Assembly (NCBI GenBank): GCA_016782825.1
Contig: JADHXT010000021.1
Span: 1 to 18,943 of the forward strand
Length of the DNA stretch: 18,943 nt
Source: Candidatus Brocadiia bacterium
Lineage (GTDB): Bacteria > Planctomycetota > PUPC01 > DSUN01
Reading direction: 5' to 3'
The notes under the pieces were generated by a model. That model was not told where the DNA came from. It was given only the letters and a program-made list of their open reading frames with translations, and did not search any database. A program made the translations under genes and the position numbers. Positions 14,549-18,943 of this stretch are shown here, piece after piece; position 1 is the stretch's first letter; the number at the start of each line of letters is the position of its first letter.

Positions 14549-17500
14549 AGTGTCTCCGGCTGGGCGGACGGAGCAGCGTGGGGTAGCGGCGCGCGCGGGC
14601 AAGCAGGTCGAGCAGTTCCTTGGGGAAGCGGCACCCGAGGTCGCCCTTATCCGCCCCCTTGCCGCGGACCGGGCTGCCGGCCTCGAGGCGGAAATCGCCC
14701 GCCTTGGGATTGGCGAAGCCCACCTTCATGGCGCGCACCTTGTCGTCGGCCTTCACGAGGTCCTTGTGGAAGCTGGCGTCGCCCCGACGGATGGCCGTGC
14801 TCTTGATGGTGAGGGCGACAGGAGGCTTTTCCTTCTGGTTGCGATCGGGGCGCCAGGTTTCGATGCTCTCCACGATGCAGTTGGTGATCGCGTTGCCCGT
14901 GCTGTCCTCGGGGATGGTGATGGGGCCGAGGACGGTGACGTGGTTGAACTGGTTGCCGCCGAGGAGGGTGACGGGGCCGATGACGATGCAGTCGGTGAGG
15001 CGCATGTGCTGGAGGGACAGCTTGTCCCCGGCGACGATGCAGCCGGTGAAGGTGCCGTAGTCGATGGGCGTTTCGTCGCACAGGAAGCCCGAGCCTCGCG
15101 CCGTGGCGCCCGAGAGGCCCGAGACGGCCAGGAGCGACGCCGTGATGCTCACCGGCGTGGAGGGGAACTTGTCGAGGCTCACGTCCACGTCCTGGAGCGC
15201 CACCACCTCGCGGAGGGTGGCCGAGCACCGTGGGCCGAGGAAGATGGCGGTCTGCGCGTTGCCGAACTCGAGCCGCTCGATGGTGATGCTCTTCACGTCC
15301 GCAGGGAAGGAGAGGATGGTGGGATGGGATGAACCGCCTGCGAGACGGGGCAGCTTCTCGCCCGTGCCGCGGAGCACGAGGCCGTCGGTCGTGGCCCCGA
15401 CGCGCGTGATGCCGCCGCCGTAGGTGCCCGCCTCCACCGTGATGGTGGCGTTGGCACCATCCACCTGGCCAAAGGCGGCGGCGAGGGAGCGGGCGGCGCC
15501 TTCGGCGGTCTTGGACAGCACGATGCTCGGGCCGCGGCTGATGGCTGGCTTCTTCGGCTTCGCTTTCGGGGCAGCCTTCGCCTTGGGCGGCGTCTTGCCC
15601 TTGGGCGTGGGCGGCTTGGGCGTGCCCTTGGTGGGCGGCTTGGGCGTGCCCTTGGTGGGCGGCTTGGGGGGCGCGGGCTGCGGCGTCGGGGCGCCTGGCA
15701 CGGTGATGGGCTTGTAGGCCTTGGCCACCTGGATGCTCTTGGCGTGTGCCGCGGCGTGGGCGGTGGCGCTGTAGTCCTTCTCGTAAGCAGCCAGTGCGGC
15801 GCGGCCCTCCTGGTGGCGGCCGGCCACGATCGCGCCGAGCGCGCTCGCGAGGGCGCGGGCCGCCTTCGCCTCGGCCGGCGTGGCGCCGGTGCTCGCGGGT
15901 GGCTTCGCCTCGGCGTCGAGGGCTTCGGCGCGTTCGCGGTGTTCCCTGGCTTTCTCTTTATCACCGAGAAGTTGCAGGAAGAGCGCGGTGGCGAGGGCGT
16001 CGGTGGCGTCGTTCTCCTTCGCCACGCGCTTGGCGAGGAGCTCGCCCGACACGGCGCGCAGCTTTGCCCAGGGGTGCTTTTCGATGCGGATCTTGGCGCC
16101 GAACTTGACGGTGCAGCGGATCTCATTCTCGTCGGCGTCGGTGAGGGGGCCGTTGAGGCCCGTGATGCGCGCGGCGCGCTTGTCGAGTGGCGGCTTGGCG
16201 GTCTTGATGTGCTGGATCATGCGGTGCCGCAGGTCGATGAGCGCGTCGATGGCGCTCTTGCGGCTGGCCAGCTCCGCCTCGATGGCCTTGTCGCCCACCC
16301 GCAAGGCGCCCATTGCCTCGGCGGCTTCGCGGAGCTTCCAGGCCTTGAGTTTCTCGGCGATGGGCTCCAGTGCCTTCGCCAGGCGGGCCTGTGCCGCGGC
16401 TCGGCGCTCGCCGGCCTGTGCCGAGGCGCCGGCCTCCTTGCTGACCTGCGCGGCGGCGGCGCGGAGCTGCTCGTGCTGCGCCACGGAGGCGAGGGCGGCC
16501 TTGGCGCCCGCCACCTCGGCTGGCGTGCCGAAGTGGTCCACCACAGCCTGCAAGGCGGCGCGGGCCTGGGGATACTGGCCCTGCTGAAGCCGCGCCGCGG
16601 CCGTGCGCAGCGCCGCGCGCAAAGCGCTGCGGGCCTCCTGGCGGATGGCGGCGGCGGCGGCGGCGACGGCGGCGCGAAGGGGCAGGCTGTCGTTGTCCTG
16701 GGTAAGCGCTTCCAGCGCGGCGATGGCCTGGCCGTAGTTGCCGGCTCGTGCGGCGGCCTCGGCTTGGGCCTTGGCGGCATCGAGTTGGGCCTGCCACTCG
16801 GGGGCATCGCCCTTCGGCTCGGCCCCAGGCGGCGGGGCGTCGGGGCCTTTGCCCTTGGCCGGCGGCGGCACGACGGGTTCCGCCTTGGGCTCGGGCGGCG
16901 CCGGCACGGCGGGCGGGACGGTGCCGGGCTCGGGGGCGTAGGCGGTGCCAGGGACAGTGTCGGGATCGATCTCGTGTGGGGCCGGCTCGGGCGGGGTGGG
17001 GGCTTCCGCCTCGACCTTCGCGGGCGCCGGAGCCTTGGCGTGCTCGGCGTCCTTCTTCTTGCCTCCGCCCAGCACGAGGAAGAGGACGACGGCGAGGCCG
17101 ACCACGCCAGCCGCCACGCCACCGATGATGGCCCATCGTCGGCCGCTTCCGCCCCCCGCCTTCTCCACCGACGGCGAGCGCACCGCCGTGGCCTCGAGCA
17201 GGATTTCCACTTCCTCGAGGAGCTCGCCATGCGTCTGGAATCGCTCGGCCGGGTCCTTGGCGCACATTCTCCGCAGCAGTTCGTCCACGGCCTTGGGCAC
17301 GCGGGGGAATAGCGCCTTGGCCGACGGGAAGGGCTGGGAGGCATGCTGCTGGAGCAGTTGGGAAACCGACGGGCCTGCGAACGGCGGCTGGCCCGTGAGC
17401 GCGTGGTAGAGCACGCAGCCCAGGCTGTAGATGTCGGAGCGGCAGTCGGCGAGCTGCGGGCTGCGGGCCAGCTCGGGGGCCATGTACACCGGCCCACCGA

Positions 17501-18221
17501 AGGTGCCTTCCACGATGCCCACGGCGCTTTGCTCGAGGCTCTTGGAGAGGCCCAGGTCGGAGAGCTTCACGCCGCCGCGCGTGTTGAAGAGGATGTTGGC
17601 TGGCTTGATGTTGCGGTGGATGAGCATCTGCTCGTTGGCGTGGTCGAGCGCCTTGGCGGCCTTGGCCGCAATCTCCAGCCCTTCGGCCACAGGCAGATGG
17701 CGCTTCTGGCGGATGCGGTCGGTGAGGCTGTCGCCATCGACGAACTCCATGGCGATGAAGTGGAGGCCCTCTTCCTCGCAGATGTCGAAGGTCTGCACCA
17801 CGTGGGGATGGTTGAGCTTGGCAGCGGCCTGGGCTTCGCGGCGGAAGGCCGTGAGGAAGCTGGGGTCGCTGGCGGCCGATGGCGCCAGCACCTTGAGTGC
17901 CACCCGGCGGTTCAGCCCCTCCTGCACGGCTTCGTAGACCGTGCCCAGCCCGCCCCGCCCGATGACCCGCGTCACCTCGTAGCTGCCGAGCTTGTGGCCC
18001 ACAAGCTGCTGGTCGTCCGCGTCGCTGGGCGCCAGCGGCGGCAGCGGAGCGGGCGCGGGAGCCGGCGGCGCGGCCGGGGGCGCCATTGGCGCATCGGGCG
18101 CCGCGCCCTCTCCGGGCGCGCTGAGCACCGTCTTGCACGTGGGACAGCGAAACCGAGCGGCGCCCTCCGGCGCGGTGAGCTTGGTCTTGCACTTCGGACA
18201 CGCAAAGGCTCGCGTCGCCAT
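14547..18221 (-). CDS. Receptor-like Ser/Thr kinase homologue with zinc ribbon and beta-helix ectodomain; probable pseudokinase
   Basis: A 1224-residue protein starting at ATG 18221, with GGAG 5 nt upstream. Order: zinc ribbon CPKC...CPTC (residues 8-29), Pro/Ala linker, kinase domain about 78-345, one membrane span at about 363-386, Pro-rich and Ala-rich helical region (about 390-850), a basic repeat linker built on PPTKGTPK, then a right-handed beta-helix/pectate-lyase-like domain (about 900-1180; ITVEAGTYGGGI, ITIERLEFGNAQTAIFLGP). The kinase keeps the Gly loop GRGGLGTVYEA, Lys110, αC Glu129, metal-binding Asn209 and Asp222 (DLG for DFG). The catalytic loop reads HRNIKPAN, so the usual catalytic Asp is Asn204. 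The activation end reads GGPVYMAPE, with Gly243 where Thr is usual. Such kinases with outer sensor domains are common in Planctomycetota. The layout suggests an outside sensor, perhaps of glycans, with weak or no phosphotransfer. The start is supported by a good promoter. Confidence 0.9.
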   Translation of the reverse strand: MATRAFACPKCKTKLTAPEGAARFRCPTCKTVLSAPGEGAAPDAPMAPPAAPPAPAPAPLPPLAPSDADDQQLVGHKLGSYEVTRVIGRGGLGTVYEAVQEGLNRRVALKVLAPSAASDPSFLTAFRREAQAAAKLNHPHVVQTFDICEEEGLHFIAMEFVDGDSLTDRIRQKRHLPVAEGLEIAAKAAKALDHANEQMLIHRNIKPANILFNTRGGVKLSDLGLSKSLEQSAVGIVEGTFGGPVYMAPELARSPQLADCRSDIYSLGCVLYHALTGQPPFAGPSVSQLLQQHASQPFPSAKALFPRVPKAVDELLRRMCAKDPAERFQTHGELLEEVEILLEATAVRSPSVEKAGGGSGRRWAIIGGVAAGVVGLAVVLFLVLGGGKKKDAEHAKAPAPAKVEAEAPTPPEPAPHEIDPDTVPGTAYAPEPGTVPPAVPAPPEPKAEPVVPPPAKGKGPDAPPPGAEPKGDAPEWQAQLDAAKAQAEAAARAGNYGQAIAALEALTQDNDSLPLRAAVAAAAAAIRQEARSALRAALRTAAARLQQGQYPQARAALQAVVDHFGTPAEVAGAKAALASVAQHEQLRAAAAQVSKEAGASAQAGERRAAAQARLAKALEPIAEKLKAWKLREAAEAMGALRVGDKAIEAELASRKSAIDALIDLRHRMIQHIKTAKPPLDKRAARITGLNGPLTDADENEIRCTVKFGAKIRIEKHPWAKLRAVSGELLAKRVAKENDATDALATALFLQLLGDKEKAREHRERAEALDAEAKPPASTGATPAEAKAARALASALGAIVAGRHQEGRAALAAYEKDYSATAHAAAHAKSIQVAKAYKPITVPGAPTPQPAPPKPPTKGTPKPPTKGTPKPPTPKGKTPPKAKAAPKAKPKKPAISRGPSIVLSKTAEGAARSLAAAFGQVDGANATITVEAGTYGGGITRVGATTDGLVLRGTGEKLPRLAGGSSHPTILSFPADVKSITIERLEFGNAQTAIFLGPRCSATLREVVALQDVDVSLDKFPSTPVSITASLLAVSGLSGATARGSGFLCDETPIDYGTFTGCIVAGDKLSLQHMRLTDCIVIGPVTLLGGNQFNHVTVLGPITIPEDSTGNAITNCIVESIETWRPDRNQKEKPPVALTIKSTAIRRGDASFHKDLVKADDKVRAMKVGFANPKAGDFRLEAGSPVRGKGADKGDLGCRFPKELLDLLARARRYPTLLRPPSRRH
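15613..15668 (-). repeat. 24-bp tandem repeat encoding PPTKGTPK units
   Basis: Two identical 24-bp units (15613-15636 and 15637-15660) and the first 8 bp of a third lie inside the kinase gene. They encode the repeating linker KPPTKGTPKPPTKGTPK just before the beta-helix domain. The length likely varies between strains by slippage; this is inference. Confidence 0.85.
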
Positions 18222-18259
18222 GTTCGCTCCGAGTCGCGGGGGCAGGGACTTGCCTCGTG

Positions 18260-18289
18260 ATTATAGCGCTGCCGGCGCCGAGATTGCAA
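18260..18289 (-). promoter_or_regulatory. Sigma-70-like promoter of the kinase gene
   Basis: On the minus strand TTGCAA (18289-18284) and a perfect TATAAT (18265-18260) are 18 nt apart. The predicted start near 18253 leaves a leader of about 30 nt with the GGAG site. These AT-rich hexamers stand out in very GC-rich surroundings. Confidence 0.65.
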
Positions 18290-18318
18290 CCACGCCCGCC
18301 GCCGCGCCGCCATCTGCC

Positions 18319-18347
18319 TTGTTCCCCCGCGCGCAGGACGGTATACT
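18319..18347 (+). promoter_or_regulatory. Sigma-70-like promoter of the divergent gene
   Basis: TTGTTC (18319-18324) and TATACT (18342-18347) are 17 nt apart; the -10 matches five of six, the -35 three of six. The predicted transcription start is near 18354, directly before an ATG at 18357, which would make that ATG leaderless and favours TTG 18399 as the translation start. Confidence 0.5.
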
Positions 18348-18356
18348 GGTGGGTGA

Positions 18357-18368
18357 ATGAGAACTCAT
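18357..18368. promoter_or_regulatory. Short palindrome, possible operator
   Basis: ATGAG-AA-CTCAT is a perfect inverted repeat with 5-bp arms lying just downstream of the predicted plus-strand transcription start. Its placement fits an operator, but it is short and could be chance. Confidence 0.25.
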
Positions 18369-18398
18369 GCGGCCTGCCGGACGAAAGGAACGCCTGCG

Positions 18399-18943
18399 TT
18401 GAAGTGGATCTGCTGCTCGGTTCTCCTGGCCCTGCTCGGGCCTTTCGCCGCGGCCGCCGCCGCCCCGCCTGCCGCCGAGGCCCCCGCCGCGCCATCGCTC
18501 GACGTGCAGAAGGTCGAGCGGCTGTTCGCCGCTAAGCTTACCAGCAGAGGCCGGGCGGCCCGCGTGGCCGCCTACGAGGCCTACCGTGCCGGGGGCGACG
18601 ACGCTCGCACGCTCCTGCGCGACCGCCTGCTCGCCTTCCGCGAGCCGCTCGTGGCCCGGATCCGAGAGTTCGGCCTGCCGAAGACGACGCAGGAGAAGCT
18701 GAGCAAGGTCCACGCCACCCTCGCCGCGGCCCGCGAACAGGCCCGGAAGGCCATCTTCGAAGGCGAGTTCAAGCGCCAGGACGTGGACGCCGCCGTGGCC
18801 GAGGTGAAGCGGGTGTACGCGGTGCATCGCGACACGTTTGTGCCCGCCGTCAAACGCCTGGAACCCATCGTCGCCGCCCACGCCCGCCTGCTCGAGGTGG
18901 ACGAGGAGCTCGGCATCCTCGGCGGCACCGGCGACCTGGAGCT
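18399..18943 (+). CDS. Exported helical protein of unknown function (3' end cut by window edge)
   Basis: The frame is open to the right edge, 181 codons in the window. I chose TTG 18399: AAAGGA lies 9 nt upstream and it gives a textbook signal peptide, MKWICCSVLLALLGPFAAAA. ATG 18357, in frame and directly after an in-frame TGA, would add 14 residues and has a poor ribosome site. After an Ala/Pro-rich segment the rest is charged and helical (VQKVERLFAAKL, EKLSKVHATLAAAREQARKA, AVAEVKRVYAVHRDTFVPAV) with coiled-coil character. I recognise no family. It is transcribed divergently from the kinase, so the two may share control; this is inference. Confidence 0.7.
   Translation, partial: MKWICCSVLLALLGPFAAAAAAPPAAEAPAAPSLDVQKVERLFAAKLTSRGRAARVAAYEAYRAGGDDARTLLRDRLLAFREPLVARIREFGLPKTTQEKLSKVHATLAAAREQARKAIFEGEFKRQDVDAAVAEVKRVYAVHRDTFVPAVKRLEPIVAAHARLLEVDEELGILGGTGDLE

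Noticed and set aside
16123..18495. 790-codon minus-strand frame and the 522-codon plus-strand frame 15744-17312 over the kinase gene
   Set aside because: The translations are Arg/Pro- or Gly/Val-rich shadows; the kinase motifs lie in the other frame.
18261..18881. 206-codon minus-strand frame at the right edge
   Set aside because: It is low-complexity and opposite the plus-strand gene, which has a signal peptide and its own promoter.

Overview
This is a GC-rich bacterial window, tightly packed. Nine genes lie on the minus strand and one divergent partial gene starts at the right edge. The gene content suggests Planctomycetota or a close PVC relative: large exported multihaem proteins related to the hydrazine synthase alpha subunit, PSCyt-like CxxCH motifs, a LamG module on a cytochrome, and a huge Ser/Thr kinase with an N-terminal zinc ribbon. 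The taxon is an inference from gene families, not from a marker gene.

Right to left, in the direction of minus-strand transcription. A 1224-residue receptor-like kinase (18221-14547) has a zinc ribbon, a kinase domain, one membrane span, a helical region and a beta-helix ectodomain. Its kinase domain has lost the HRD aspartate. It is followed by a FluC/CrcB fluoride channel and a DUF190 protein, then by a secreted metzincin-type protease whose stop overlaps the start of a lipoprotein with TPR-like C-terminal helices. These five genes are closely spaced and could be read from the good sigma-70-like promoter ahead of the kinase, although stem-loops occur in two of the gaps.

A second transcription unit starts at a near-consensus promoter at 10315-10343. 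It encodes a cytoplasmic GHL6-type glycoside hydrolase and then three tandem exported haem proteins of the HzsA-like family (8243-5739, 5763-2548, 2572 to the window edge). The three share a TolB/PD40-like beta-propeller followed by a CxxCH-rich C-terminal half. Their N-termini differ: none, LamG, and an unassigned beta-rich module. The last two genes each begin inside the previous gene, with the ribosome binding site embedded in codons for a conserved YWRSLW motif. No partner subunits of a true hydrazine synthase are present. The association with sugar-binding and sugar-cleaving modules suggests a role in envelope or polysaccharide redox chemistry rather than anammox; this is inference.

At the right edge, 18222-18398 holds two divergent promoters. 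One serves the kinase and the other a plus-strand gene for a small exported helical protein that runs off the window. There are no rRNA or tRNA genes, IS elements or CRISPR arrays that I can see.
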